A stretch of DNA of 64,000 nucleotides from Nocardia rhamnosiphila NBRC 108938 (GTDB lineage: Bacteria > Actinomycetota > Actinomycetes > Mycobacteriales > Mycobacteriaceae), in contig NZ_JOAJ01000009.1 of NCBI RefSeq assembly GCF_000720425.1, positions 526,607 to 590,606 of the forward strand, given 5' to 3'. The notes beneath the pieces are model-generated. The model saw nothing but the letters and a program-made list of their open reading frames with translations. It had not been told where the DNA came from and searched no databases. Of the stretch, positions 26,284-36,005 are shown piece after piece (positions within the stretch are counted from its first letter, which is position 1; every line of letters begins with the position of its first letter). Position numbers and translations under genes: made by a program.

Positions 26284-27314
26284 GCCTTCCGCTGTTCTTC
26301 CTGCGTCCGCACCGCGTTCGCGCCCAATATCTTCACCAGTACGAACGCCGCCGCGAAGATCAACAAGAAGGTGATCGTCGACAGTGCGGCCGCACTGTTG
26401 GGTCCCTGCCGCGTCTGCTCGACGACCAGGACCGACAGCGTCCGGGTGGCCGGGAGATTATTGGTCATGATGGCGGGCAGGTCGTACATGCGCAGCGCGT
26501 CCATGGTGCGGAACAGCACCGCGACCAGCAGCGCCGGTTTGAGCAGCGGCATGGTGATCTGGGTGAACCGCTGCCAGGCCGAGGCGCCGTCCACCCGGGC
26601 CGCCTCGTAGACGTCGTCGGGGATGATCTGCAGACCGGCCAGCAGCAGCAGCGCCACGAACGGCGCCGTCTTCCACACATCGGCGGCGATCACCGCGAAA
26701 CGGGCCGGCCACGCGTCGGAGGTCCACAGGATCTCGGTGCCGAACACGGTGTTGACCACGCCGTCGTACTGGAACATGAACTCCCAGAGCCGGGCCGTCA
26801 CCGCGGTCGGGATCGCCCACGGGATCAGCACCGCCGCGCGCAGCAGCGCCCGGCCCTTGAAAGTCTTACCCATCACGATGGCCATACCGAGCCCGATCGC
26901 CACCTCCAGCGTCACCGTGACAACCGCGAAGAACAGCGTGACGCCGACGGCCCCCCAGAACTCGGCGCCCAGATTACCGGTGGGGCATTCGGTGACACCG
27001 CCGGTGATGACCTGGCATTGGCCGAGGATCCAGTGCAGGTAGTTGTAGAAGGTGCTTTCGCCGCTGTCGACGAAGCGACCGGTCGTCTCGTCGAGCCGAT
27101 CGTCGTAGGTGAACGACATCCACAGCGCCCGCAGCACCGGATAACCGATCACCACGGTGAGCGCTATCAGCACCGGCGCGACGAACAGCCACGCCCGGCC
27201 CGACATACGGACTTCGTCGCGAAGCCTGCTGGACGTCCCGCGATCGTTGGTCGCGTTCGCGGGCTTTTCTGTACGGACCGACGCCTGCGCGACCGTTCCG
27301 GAAGGATCCGACAC
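26280..27314 (-). CDS. Sugar ABC transporter permease, SugA/MalF-like
   Basis: The GTG at 27314 follows AGGAGAGAG and gives 344 residues. There are six to seven helices, an extended periplasmic loop after the first helix (residues ~75-115, with two cysteines), and the EAA loop DVYEAARVDGASAWQRFTQITMPLLKPAL. LRAAVLIPWAIPTAVTARLWEFMF and VIAADVWKTAPFVALLLLAGLQIIP closely resemble what I recall of mycobacterial SugA. It lies 44 bp downstream of the binding-protein gene and overlaps the second permease. Confidence 0.88.
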   Translation of the reverse strand: MSDPSGTVAQASVRTEKPANATNDRGTSSRLRDEVRMSGRAWLFVAPVLIALTVVIGYPVLRALWMSFTYDDRLDETTGRFVDSGESTFYNYLHWILGQCQVITGGVTECPTGNLGAEFWGAVGVTLFFAVVTVTLEVAIGLGMAIVMGKTFKGRALLRAAVLIPWAIPTAVTARLWEFMFQYDGVVNTVFGTEILWTSDAWPARFAVIAADVWKTAPFVALLLLAGLQIIPDDVYEAARVDGASAWQRFTQITMPLLKPALLVAVLFRTMDALRMYDLPAIMTNNLPATRTLSVLVVEQTRQGPNSAAALSTITFLLIFAAAFVLVKILGANAVRTQEEQRKA

Positions 27315-27358
27315 CGTTACTCTCTCCTACGGGCTCGCCGGGTCCGGTTGAACAATAT

Positions 27359-28642
27359 CTACGATCCGGCCGTCTCGATGCCCTTCTGCATGCCGATGAT
27401 CGCGTCGTTCACGGACTTGGTTCCGGTCAGGGCAGCATATGCGTTGTCCTGAATGGCTTTGGACACCGCCGGATAGAACGGGGTGACCGGTCGGGGCACC
27501 GCGCTGGCGATGGAATCCTTCAAGGCGGGCAGGTACGGCATCTTGGCGATGAGCGCCGGATCGTCGTAGATCGAGGCCCGTACCGACGGCAGCGCGCCGG
27601 AGGCGATGATGTGCTGGGCTTCCTCACTGATCAGGAACTTCAGGAAATCCAGCGCCGTGGCCTTGTTCTCGGAATACGCGCTGATCGCGGCGTTGTAGCC
27701 GCCGAGGGTCGAGGCACCGATCCCGGTGTTCCCGGGCAGCGGCGCGACCCCGAACTTGTCCTTGACCGCCGAGGCCTCCGAGGAGGCGTCACCGTAGGTG
27801 GAAGGCCAGCTGCGCAGGAACATGAGTTTGCCCTGAGTGAACGCGGCGCCGCTCGTCGGTTCCTGGAAAGTGATGGCTTCGCGCGGGATATCGCCGACCC
27901 GGTAGGCGTCCACCAACTGCTCGAGCCCGGCCCGCGACTGCGGGCTGTTGACCGTCGGGGTGCGTCCGTCGGTGCCGACGAAGGTCCCGCCGAACGCGTT
28001 GATCACCTCGGCGGTGTTCACCGTCAGGCCCTCGTAGGGCGCGAACTGGCCCGCGTAGCAGCCGATCTGGTTATCCCGCGCCAGCGGGCAGCTGGCGCGC
28101 ATCTCGGCCCAGGTGAGCGGGGGGGCGGGTACCAGGTCCTTACGGTAGAACAGCAGGCCACCGTTGGTGTTGCGGGGCGCGGCGTACAGGGTGCCGTTGT
28201 AGGTGGCGCTGGCCACCGGCGGCGACAGCAGCGGCGAGGTGTCGATGGCGAACTGGTCCTCCAACGGCTGGATCCAGCCCTTGGCCGCGAACTCCGCGGT
28301 CCACGGCACATCGAGGGCGACCACGTCGTAGTCGGTCGATTTCGCGCGCATGTGCTCGACCAGATCGTCGTACTGGGCCGAGGCGTCGTTGGACTGTTCC
28401 TTGTAGGTGACCTGCTCGTCGGGGTGGGTGGCGTTCCAGCGGTCGATGACCTGCTTGACCGCACCCGTCTCGGTGGTGTCCTTACCTTCGACGTAGGTGA
28501 TCGGGCCGCGGCCGTCCTGGTTCATGCCGAGCTGTTCATCGGTGTCGCTCGTGTTGCAGGCGGTGGCAAAGGTCACGGTCAGCAGCGCGATCGGCCATAG
28601 GACGAGCGCGGCACGTAGAGACGGCGCCTTCTTGAAAGCCAT
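27359..28642 (-). CDS. Sugar-binding lipoprotein, LpqY-like
   Basis: The ATG at 28642 gives 427 residues with a lipoprotein signal (MAFKKAPSLRAALVLWPIALLTVTFATAC); the lipobox ATAC is slightly non-canonical at -3, with Cys at about 29. The mature part is an extracellular solute-binding protein of family 1. YDVVALDVPWTAEFAAKGW (near 115) mirrors a segment I recall in trehalose-binding LpqY, and LPSVRASIYDDP lies near the C-terminus. It would capture a sugar outside the membrane for the two permeases downstream. The frame remains open upstream but lacks a signal peptide if extended. Confidence 0.87.
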   Translation of the reverse strand: MAFKKAPSLRAALVLWPIALLTVTFATACNTSDTDEQLGMNQDGRGPITYVEGKDTTETGAVKQVIDRWNATHPDEQVTYKEQSNDASAQYDDLVEHMRAKSTDYDVVALDVPWTAEFAAKGWIQPLEDQFAIDTSPLLSPPVASATYNGTLYAAPRNTNGGLLFYRKDLVPAPPLTWAEMRASCPLARDNQIGCYAGQFAPYEGLTVNTAEVINAFGGTFVGTDGRTPTVNSPQSRAGLEQLVDAYRVGDIPREAITFQEPTSGAAFTQGKLMFLRSWPSTYGDASSEASAVKDKFGVAPLPGNTGIGASTLGGYNAAISAYSENKATALDFLKFLISEEAQHIIASGALPSVRASIYDDPALIAKMPYLPALKDSIASAVPRPVTPFYPAVSKAIQDNAYAALTGTKSVNDAIIGMQKGIETAGS

Positions 28643-28828
28643 CGCGGAACTCCAGGGTCGACACAGTGAGCGGCAGCACAACGCAACATACATGGTGTGC
28701 ACGCTCGGTGTCGGATACTCCCGTATCGAAGTGAGCGGAAGCTCGAGTGCCCACGGTCGTCGGCGACTCCGCCGGGACGGGCCGGGAGGCCGGGCGGTCG
28801 GCGGCGTCGCGGGTATAACGACTGGTAG

Positions 28829-28963
28829 GCGTACCTCCGCCTTCGCTCCGGCCATGCGCGGACTGACGGCGGGCTGTGCCCGGCTGCGTTGATCGGGCGT
28901 ACCTCCGCCTTCGCTCCGGCCGTGCGCGGATCGAGGACGGGCTGCGCCGATTAGGCTGTTGCC
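28829..28963 (+). repeat. Tandem duplication of a ~68-bp unit
   Basis: GCGTACCTCCGCCTTCGCTC begins identical 25-base stretches at 28829-28853 and 28897-28921. The rest of each unit is related (GCGCGGA...CGGGCTGnGCC). It lies in the 323-bp divergent gap between the LpqY-like and DUF2786 genes (28643-28965); the second unit runs into the DUF2786 promoter. No gene is visible in the gap. Confidence 0.75.
28952..28957 (+). promoter_or_regulatory. -10 box TAGGCT, probable leaderless start
   Basis: TAGGCT ends eight bases before the ATG of the DUF2786 gene and there is no ribosome site, so the transcript probably begins at or next to the start codon. Confidence 0.5.
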
Positions 28964-28965
28964 CG

Positions 28966-29826
28966 ATGTCCTCCGCGAACGCAGTCTCCGATCGCCTGCT
29001 CACCAGGATCGGTGGACTGCTGCGCAAAGCCGAATCCACCGACAACGAGCACGAGGCGGAGGCGTTCCTGGCCGCGGCGCAGCGGCTGGCGACGCGGTCC
29101 TCGATCGACCTGGCGGTGGCGCGGGCACACACCCGGGACCGGGAACGGCCCAGCGCGCTGATCCAGCGGATGATCCCGATCGGTGAACCCGGCCGCAAGG
29201 GTCTGCGCACGTACGTGCAGCTGTTCGTGGCCATCGCCGCCGCCAATGATGTGCGCTGTGATGTGGCCCGCACCTCGACCCAGGTCTACGCCTACGGGTT
29301 CGCGGCGGATATCGCCGTCTGCGAAGCGCTCTACTCCAGTCTGCTGGTGCAGATGGTGCGGGGGTCGGACCGGTACATCAAGTCCGGTGATCACCGGGCC
29401 GCGACCATGGAGAAGGTCGTCAGCGAGCGCCGGGCCGGGCGGCGGGTGCGCCGGGTGGTGCGGGTGCCGGTGGCCGGGGTGACGGCCAGGCTGAATTTCC
29501 AGCTGGCGTTCGCCGAGCGCATCGGAATCCGGCTCGCCGAGGCCAGAGCGGATGTCGAACGGTCGGCGACCGGCCGCGACGGCCGGGCCGCCACATCCGG
29601 CGCCGCGGACCGGGCCGCGGACACCGCGCTGGCATTGCGCGGCAAGGAGCTCGAGCTCTCCGATTTCTACACCCGTAACTCGGAGGCCCGCGGCACCTGG
29701 CGCGGACCGCGCACCTCCACCGGCTACGCCCCGGACGCCCGGCGCGCGGGGGACCGGGCCGGGCGGGCGGCCCGGCTCGGCCCGGCGCGGGAACTGGACG
29801 GGGCGCGCGGGCAGCTCCCCGGATAG
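28966..29826 (+). CDS. DUF2786 domain protein
   Basis: The ATG at 28966 gives 286 residues. Residues ~8-50 (LTRIGGLLRKAESTDNEHEAEAFLAAAQRLATRSSIDL) are the DUF2786 helical domain, normally found on phage-like and zinc-metallopeptidase-associated proteins. The rest contains RKGLRTYVQLFVAIAAANDVRCDVARTSTQVYAYGFAADI, and the tail is Arg/Ala/Gly-rich. The C-terminal RDGRAATSGAADRAADTALALRGKELELSDFY segment is conserved in neighbours of TIGR04338 genes, as here. Cellular role unknown. It forms a two-gene operon with the next gene, separated by six bases. Confidence 0.85.
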   Translation: MSSANAVSDRLLTRIGGLLRKAESTDNEHEAEAFLAAAQRLATRSSIDLAVARAHTRDRERPSALIQRMIPIGEPGRKGLRTYVQLFVAIAAANDVRCDVARTSTQVYAYGFAADIAVCEALYSSLLVQMVRGSDRYIKSGDHRAATMEKVVSERRAGRRVRRVVRVPVAGVTARLNFQLAFAERIGIRLAEARADVERSATGRDGRAATSGAADRAADTALALRGKELELSDFYTRNSEARGTWRGPRTSTGYAPDARRAGDRAGRAARLGPARELDGARGQLPG

Positions 29827-29832
29827 CCGGCC

Positions 29833-30354
29833 GTGCGGGATACGCAGCGTGCCAAGGTGTACGACGCCGAGCAGCTGGTGCGTTCGGTTTTCGACCGGGC
29901 GGCGGAGTTCGGGCAGCGCACGGTCGAAGTGCACGGGTCGCGGCTGACCTTGCCGGTGGAGCGGAAATTCGCCTCGGTGGATTCGGTGCAGCAGTACTGC
30001 GACCGGGTACTCGCGCTCGGCTGGGTCGCGGCTACCTGGGAGCGGGCGGGTGTACCGATCCGGGTGCGTGCTCGCGCCGGAAATGTGGCCGCCCATTACG
30101 AAACCGGGGACGCCGTGCTGGCGGTGCCCCTGCACGCGGAGGCGGGGACGCGCGGGCGGACCTCGTGGGCGTTGCGGGAACTGGTCGTTCTGCACGAATT
30201 GGCACACCACCTCGAGTCGCGGCCGGACACGGTGGCCGCGCACGGGCCCGAATTCTGTGCGCGGTATGTGGAATTGGCCGACGGGGTGATCGGGCCGGAG
30301 GCGGGGCTGCTGTTGCGCCTGACCTTCCACGATATGGGTGTGCGGTTGGGCTGA
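29833..30354 (+). CDS. TIGR04338 family metallohydrolase
   Basis: This 173-residue protein starts at GTG 29833. VVLHELAHHLE (near 119-129) is a zinc HExxH motif, with a later acidic/His region HGPEFCARYVELAD that can supply the third ligand. The N-terminal MRDTQRAKVYDAEQLVRSVFDRAAEFG is typical of this small actinobacterial family, which is nearly always beside a DUF2786 gene. It is probably a cytoplasmic peptidase-like enzyme; substrate unknown. It is convergent with the epoxide-hydrolase gene 49 bp away. Confidence 0.88.
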   Translation: MRDTQRAKVYDAEQLVRSVFDRAAEFGQRTVEVHGSRLTLPVERKFASVDSVQQYCDRVLALGWVAATWERAGVPIRVRARAGNVAAHYETGDAVLAVPLHAEAGTRGRTSWALRELVVLHELAHHLESRPDTVAAHGPEFCARYVELADGVIGPEAGLLLRLTFHDMGVRLG

Positions 30355-30403
30355 GTCGCGGTCGCGACGACCCGGAAGTTCGTCGGCGCGCTTCCGGGGT
30401 CGC

Positions 30404-31639
30404 TCAGCGCGCCCCGTCCGGTCCGGTCCGGAGGTCGGTGAGGAAGAAGGCCCGGATGTCCGCGGCGAGCAGTTCGGGGACCTCCATGGCGGCGAAGTGG
30501 CCGCCGCGGTCGAATTCCGACCAGTGCCGGATGTCGTAGAGCCGTTCGGCCAGCGGCCGCACCGACTGGGTGATGTCGTGGGCGAATACCGCCACCCCGA
30601 GCGGCACCGGGCACGGTGCCGACCCCCGGGTGGACTCGCGCGTCAGTCGTGCGGAGGAGGCCGCGGTGGCGGTCAGCCAGTACAGCGACACATCGGTGAG
30701 CATCCGCTCATCGCTGACGGGTGTTCGGGGGTCGGTCCACTGGGCGAAGCGCTCCGCGATCCAGGCCAGCTGGCCGACCGGTGAGTCGGTCAGTGCGTAG
30801 CCGAGGGTCTGTGGGGCGGTGGCCTGCAACGCCTGGTACGGGGGCCGGTTCGCCAGCAGGTACTGCACCTTGTCGAGCCGGGCCCGATCGGTTTCGGACA
30901 GTTCGAGGCCGGCGGCGGGGTCCGGCCGGGTCGGCAGGTAGTTGACATGTACTCCGACGACGTGTTCGGGTGCCAGCGCGCCGAGCGCCTGGGAGATACC
31001 GGACCCGAAATCGCCGCCCTGCGCGCCGTAGCGCTCGTACCCGAGACGGTGCATCAGCTCGGCCCAGGCGCCCGCGACCCGGGTGGTGTCCCAGCCGCGC
31101 TCATGGGTGGGACCGGAAAAACCGAAGCCCGGGATGGAGGGGATCACGAGGTGGAAATCGCGGGAGAGCGGTTCGATCACGTCGAGGAACTCCAGGAACG
31201 AACCGGGCCAGCCGTGGGTCAGGATCAGCGGCAGCGCATCCGGTTTCGCCGACCGCACATGGACGAAGTGGATGTTCTGCCCGTCGATCTCGGTGGTGAA
31301 GTGCGGGAGTTCGTTGAGCTCGGCTTCGTGGGCGCGCCAGTCGTAGCCGGTGCGCCAGTAATCGGCGAGTTCCCGTAGCCGGGCCAGCGGGAAGCCGTAA
31401 TCCGTTCCGGCATCGGCGATCTCGTTGGGCCAGCGGGTGCGGGCGAGCCGGTCGGTCAGATCGTCGAGGTCGGCCTGCGGGATATGGATATCGAAAGCAG
31501 TGATGGCGGTGGGGTTCACGGTGGTCTCCTGAGCGGGAGTGGGGCGATGGTCGACAGGTGGGGTGGGGGACGTGCACCCCGTCACGGTGAGGGTGAGGGC
31601 GATCGCGGCGAGGGCGGCGTATCGAACGGGACCGTCCAT
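30404..31639 (-). CDS. Epoxide hydrolase with lipoprotein signal
   Basis: The ATG at 31639 with AAAGGAG seven bases upstream gives 411 residues. Residues 1-20 form a lipoprotein signal (MDGPVRYAALAAIALTLTVTGC; lipobox VTGC), then a ~25-residue linker. The rest is the juvenile-hormone-type epoxide hydrolase: N-terminal cap FDIHIPQADLDDLTDRLARTRWP, oxyanion motif HGWPGS, nucleophile GGDFGS, and catalytic His in FDRGGHFAAMEVPE. Such enzymes are usually cytosolic; here export and membrane anchoring are predicted. A double palindromic operator overlaps the promoter. The substrate is not determinable. Confidence 0.88.
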   Translation of the reverse strand: MDGPVRYAALAAIALTLTVTGCTSPTPPVDHRPTPAQETTVNPTAITAFDIHIPQADLDDLTDRLARTRWPNEIADAGTDYGFPLARLRELADYWRTGYDWRAHEAELNELPHFTTEIDGQNIHFVHVRSAKPDALPLILTHGWPGSFLEFLDVIEPLSRDFHLVIPSIPGFGFSGPTHERGWDTTRVAGAWAELMHRLGYERYGAQGGDFGSGISQALGALAPEHVVGVHVNYLPTRPDPAAGLELSETDRARLDKVQYLLANRPPYQALQATAPQTLGYALTDSPVGQLAWIAERFAQWTDPRTPVSDERMLTDVSLYWLTATAASSARLTRESTRGSAPCPVPLGVAVFAHDITQSVRPLAERLYDIRHWSEFDRGGHFAAMEVPELLAADIRAFFLTDLRTGPDGAR

Positions 31640-31651
31640 GTGACTCCTTTT

Positions 31652-31691
31652 GTTGGTGCAACCAACGATAGCAAACGTTGGTGCAACCAAC
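31652..31691 (-). promoter_or_regulatory. Two identical 15-bp palindromic operators upstream of the epoxide hydrolase
   Basis: GTTGGTGCAACCAAC (6-bp arms, GCA spacer) occurs at 31652-31666 and 31677-31691, exactly 25 bp apart, so on nearly the same helical face. The first lies 12 bases from the start codon, next to the ribosome site, and the promoter probably lies between or over them. This pattern fits a TetR- or MarR-type repressor; no such gene adjoins. Confidence 0.8.
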
Positions 31692-32007
31692 AAAGAAATA
31701 CGCCTGGTCCCGCTGGAAGGGCGCGCCTGAAGACGGGAAAACGGCAGGTCGGCCAGAGTGGAACCGATGTGACACGGAAGACGGCGCCCGCCGTAGCGGC
31801 CGCCTCCGACGCCATGCAGAACGACCAGGTCGACTGCGCCGTGCGCAGCCCGGAAACCGTGCGCTCAGTGACGGAAACCCGGCGCTGCCTCGTCATGACC
31901 TGGCGCGGAGTTCGCCGAGCGCGGTCGGCCGGGGCCGGTTCCGGCACGACTCGACCGAGCCTTCGGTGGCCCCGGCCGCGGGTCCGCGGGGCGCTGCCCG
32001 GCGGACG
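31692..32007. other. Gene-free stretch between epoxide hydrolase and menC
   Basis: About 316 bp lack a supportable gene. Short open frames on both strands have no ribosome site and no recognisable protein. The regulator that would read the adjacent double operator may once have been here, but nothing identifiable remains. Confidence 0.4.
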
Positions 32008-33000
32008 TCACACTTCGGTGTGCCGCGACTCCAGCAGCCGCCGCATGCGGGCGGTCCACCATTCGGTGCGCTCCGGATCCGGGTGGCGGTACTTCTCCAG
32101 CAGGTCGGGATCCGGTGTGGGGGCGGTACGCGGGACCGGTAGGAAACCGTCCACCGGGCGCAGGGATTCGGTGACGACATCTCCCTCGAACAGGTTCACC
32201 GTGCCGAGACCGCACGCGTGATCGAGCTCCGGGAGGGCGCCGGCCAGGGCCAGCTGCGCGGCCAGTCCGACGCTGGTCTCCAGGGCGGAGGAGATCACGC
32301 ACGGTAGTCCGGCGGCCTCGGCGACCCGCAGGGCCCGCCGCACACCGCCGAGCGGAGTGCATTTGAGAACCGCGATATCCGCGGCCCCGGCCACCGCGAC
32401 CCGCAGCGGGTCCTCGGCGCGGCGGATGGACTCGTCGGCGGCGATGGGTACCTCGACCCGGCGGCGTACGTCGGCGAGCTCCTCGACCGTGCGGCACGGT
32501 TGCTCGACGTATTCCAGACCGCCCGCGGCGCGGTCGATCTCGCGAATGTTCCGGACGGCGGTGGTGACATCCCAGACGGCGTTGGCGTCGACGCGGATCG
32601 CGCCGCCCGGTCCCAGCGCCGACCGTACGGCTTCCACCCGGGCCAGATCCTCCGGCAGTGATCCGGGATGGTCGGCGATCTTCACCTTCGCCGTGCGGCA
32701 ACCGGACCCGGCGGCGATTTCGTAGGCCCGATCCGGACCGACAGCGGGAACCGTGCAATTCACCGGGATCCGCTCCCGCACCGGTTCCGGCCAGCCGACG
32801 GTGATCTGTTCGAGGGTGGTGTCCAGCCAGTGCGCGGCCTCGTGGTCGGCGTATTCGGTGAACGGGCAGAATTCGCCCCAGCCGCGGGGGCCGCGCAGCA
32901 GCACCCCTTCGCGCACGGTGATCCCGCGGAACTTCGACCGCAGCGGGATCGCGTAGACGTGCACCTCGTCGATCCGGGGCAGTTCGCTCACCGGAATCAC
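32008..33000 (-). CDS. menC: o-Succinylbenzoate synthase
   Basis: From the GTG at 33000 the protein has 330 residues (VIPVSELPRIDEVHVYAIPL). It dehydrates SHCHC to o-succinylbenzoate in menaquinone synthesis. It is an enolase-superfamily barrel: the acid/base TAKVKIAD lysine (near 124), then metal ligands RVDANAVWD (Asp), EYVEQPC (Glu) and ADESI (Asp), and LKCTPLGGVRRAL with the second lysine. The order and actinobacterial length match MenC rather than a general muconate cycloisomerase. No other men genes are nearby. The start is uncertain because the ribosome site is weak. Confidence 0.9.
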   Translation of the reverse strand: MIPVSELPRIDEVHVYAIPLRSKFRGITVREGVLLRGPRGWGEFCPFTEYADHEAAHWLDTTLEQITVGWPEPVRERIPVNCTVPAVGPDRAYEIAAGSGCRTAKVKIADHPGSLPEDLARVEAVRSALGPGGAIRVDANAVWDVTTAVRNIREIDRAAGGLEYVEQPCRTVEELADVRRRVEVPIAADESIRRAEDPLRVAVAGAADIAVLKCTPLGGVRRALRVAEAAGLPCVISSALETSVGLAAQLALAGALPELDHACGLGTVNLFEGDVVTESLRPVDGFLPVPRTAPTPDPDLLEKYRHPDPERTEWWTARMRRLLESRHTEV

Positions 33001-33072
33001 ACTAGGCCAGGTCCGCGCCCCGGGCCGAGCCGGTGGCGGCCGCGTGGCCACCACCGGCTCGCGCACCGGCGA

Positions 33073-34242
33073 TCAGAGCCGTTCGAGAATCGTGGCGTTG
33101 GCCAGGCCGCCCGCCTCGCACATGGTCTGCAGGCCGTAGCGGGCGCCGCGGTCGTGCATGGCGTGGACGAGGGTGGTCATCAGCCGGGCCCCGGAGGCGC
33201 CGAGCGGATGGCCGAGGGCGATCGCGCCGCCGTGGACATTGACCCGTTCGGGGTCGGCGCCGGTGTCGTGTTCCCAGGCCGTCACCACGGACGCGAACGC
33301 TTCGTTGATCTCGATGAGGTCGATATCGGCGAGGGTCAGCCCGGCCCGGTCCAGGACCTTGCGGGTGGCCGGGATGACCGCGGTCAGCATGAGCAGCGGA
33401 TCGTCCCCGGCCACCGCGAAACTGTGCAGCCGGGCCAGCGGGCGCAAGCCGAGCGCGCGGGCCCGTTCGCTGGTGGTGATGAGCACGGCGGCGCTGCCGT
33501 CGCTGATCTGGCTCGCCGACGCCGCGGTGATGTTCCAGCCGATCTGCGGGAATCGTTCGGCCATGGCCGGGTCGTAGTAGGCGGGCTTCAGCCCGGCCAG
33601 GGTGTCGAGGGTGGAGCCGGTGCGGATGCCCTCGTCGGTGTCGAGGCCCGCCAGCGGGGCGAGTTCGGCGGCGAATTGCCCGTTCTTGGTGGCCCGTGCC
33701 GCCTTTTCGTGGCTGTTCAGCGCGAATTCGTCGAGTTGCGCCCGGCTCAGCCCCCATTTCGCGGCGATGAGTTCGGCGCTGATGCCCTGCGGGACCAGCC
33801 CGTCCGGGTACCGCCGGGTGAAACCCACCCCGGAGATGTCGTCGGCGCCCCGGGCGCTCGCGCCCATCGGGACCCGGCTCATGGATTCGACGCCGGTGGC
33901 CACCACCATGTCGTAGGCGCCGGCGAGCACGCCCTGTGCGGCGAAGTGGACGGCCTGCTGGCTGCTGCCGCACTGGCGGTCGACCGTGGTGGCCGGGACC
34001 GATTCGGGGAAACCGGCCGCCAGCGCCGCTCGCCGGGTCATGTTCACGCCCTGTTCGCCGACCTGGCTCACCACGCCGCCGATCACGTCGTCGATGAGGG
34101 ACGGGTCCACCCCGGTCCGGGTGATCAGCGCGCTGAGGCTGTGGGCCATGAGGTCCACCGGGTGGATGCCGTGCAGGGCGCCGTTGGGCTTGCCGCGTCC
34201 GATGGGGGTCCGTACCGCATCGACGATGACCGCGTCTCGCAT
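33073..34242 (-). CDS. Acetyl-CoA C-acyltransferase (thiolase)
   Basis: This 389-residue degradative-type thiolase cleaves 3-ketoacyl-CoA with CoA. DRQCGSSQQA (Cys near 90) is the acyl-accepting nucleophile; GGAIALGHPLGASGAR carries the catalytic His, and MCEAGGLAN the second Cys. INEAFASV is the conserved NEAF box. The early GGVVSQVGEQGVNMTRRAAL resembles what I recall of steroid/FadA5-type thiolases, but substrate class cannot be fixed. It is divergent from an HxlR regulator across 103 bp containing a near-palindrome, so that regulator probably controls it. Confidence 0.92.
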   Translation of the reverse strand: MRDAVIVDAVRTPIGRGKPNGALHGIHPVDLMAHSLSALITRTGVDPSLIDDVIGGVVSQVGEQGVNMTRRAALAAGFPESVPATTVDRQCGSSQQAVHFAAQGVLAGAYDMVVATGVESMSRVPMGASARGADDISGVGFTRRYPDGLVPQGISAELIAAKWGLSRAQLDEFALNSHEKAARATKNGQFAAELAPLAGLDTDEGIRTGSTLDTLAGLKPAYYDPAMAERFPQIGWNITAASASQISDGSAAVLITTSERARALGLRPLARLHSFAVAGDDPLLMLTAVIPATRKVLDRAGLTLADIDLIEINEAFASVVTAWEHDTGADPERVNVHGGAIALGHPLGASGARLMTTLVHAMHDRGARYGLQTMCEAGGLANATILERL

Positions 34243-34281
34243 ATCGATTCCTTCCGCCGCCGGGGCGAACCCTGGCTAAAG

Positions 34282-34299
34282 TTATCTAAAGCCAGATTA
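34282..34299. promoter_or_regulatory. Near-palindrome TTATCT-N6-AGATTA between thiolase and HxlR genes
   Basis: The 6-bp arms match at five positions. The site is AT-rich in a GC-rich context and centred in the divergent gap. It is a candidate HxlR operator acting on both promoters. Confidence 0.4.
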
Positions 34300-34345
34300 G
34301 GCGCTGGCATCACTGGAGGCAAGTCAGGGTCGATATGATGGGCGG

Positions 34346-34870
34346 ATGGCAGCGGTGATGGAAGGCCCCCTGGCCGATCTCGACTCGTGGAAACCCGACC
34401 ACTGCTCGATCGCGATGGCGCTCGAGGTGGTCGGCACCCGCTCGGCCATCCTGATCCTGCGGGAGGCCTACTACGGCACCACCCGGTTCGACGGTTTCGC
34501 GGCCCGGGTGGGGATCACCGACGCCGCCGTGGCCGGCCAGTTGCGCAAGCTCACGCAGGCCGGACTGTTCACCAGGCAGCCGTATCGGGAAGAGGGAAAA
34601 CGCACCCGTCACGAATACGTGCTGACCGCGAAAGGCCGCGATCTGCTACCCGTGGTGCTGGCGCTCATGCAGTGGGGCAATACCCACCTGCAACCCGGGC
34701 CACCCCCGCTGGACCTGGTCGAGGCGGCCACCGGGGACCCGGTCCGGGTACAGGTGCGCAGCGAATCCGGCCGTGAGATCGGCGTGGACGATCTCGGCGT
34801 CCGGCTCAACGAACAATGGCGCGCGACCCGGCGGCAGGCGGCCGGGAGCGCGGCGACCGATCAGCCGTAG
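34346..34870 (+). CDS. HxlR family transcriptional regulator
   Basis: The protein has 174 residues from the ATG at 34346; a second ATG at 34358 (MEGPLADLDSWK) is possible. The winged-helix HxlR domain spans about 14-108: CSIAMALEVVGTRSAILILREAYYGTTRFDGFAARVGITDAAVAGQLRKL, then the wing TRQPYREEGKRTRHEYVLTAKG. A ~60-residue C-terminal tail (VEAATGDPVRVQVRSESGREI) is longer than in minimal members and may bind a ligand. It faces the thiolase gene, the likely target. Confidence 0.9.
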   Translation: MAAVMEGPLADLDSWKPDHCSIAMALEVVGTRSAILILREAYYGTTRFDGFAARVGITDAAVAGQLRKLTQAGLFTRQPYREEGKRTRHEYVLTAKGRDLLPVVLALMQWGNTHLQPGPPPLDLVEAATGDPVRVQVRSESGREIGVDDLGVRLNEQWRATRRQAAGSAATDQP

Positions 34871-34931
34871 CGGTGGCGCGGACCGCCCCGCCGCCGGCGT
34901 CCGGCATGACACGGGGCCCGGGGGCAGGGGG

Positions 34932-36005
<1,074 letters not shown>

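Noticed and set aside
28829..28963. Possible CRISPR array
   Set aside because: Only two units, 43-bp related rather than unique spacers, and no cas genes.
31484..32221. Coding gene in the gap between the epoxide hydrolase and menC
   Set aside because: Open frames there cross the operators, have no ribosome site and resemble no protein family.
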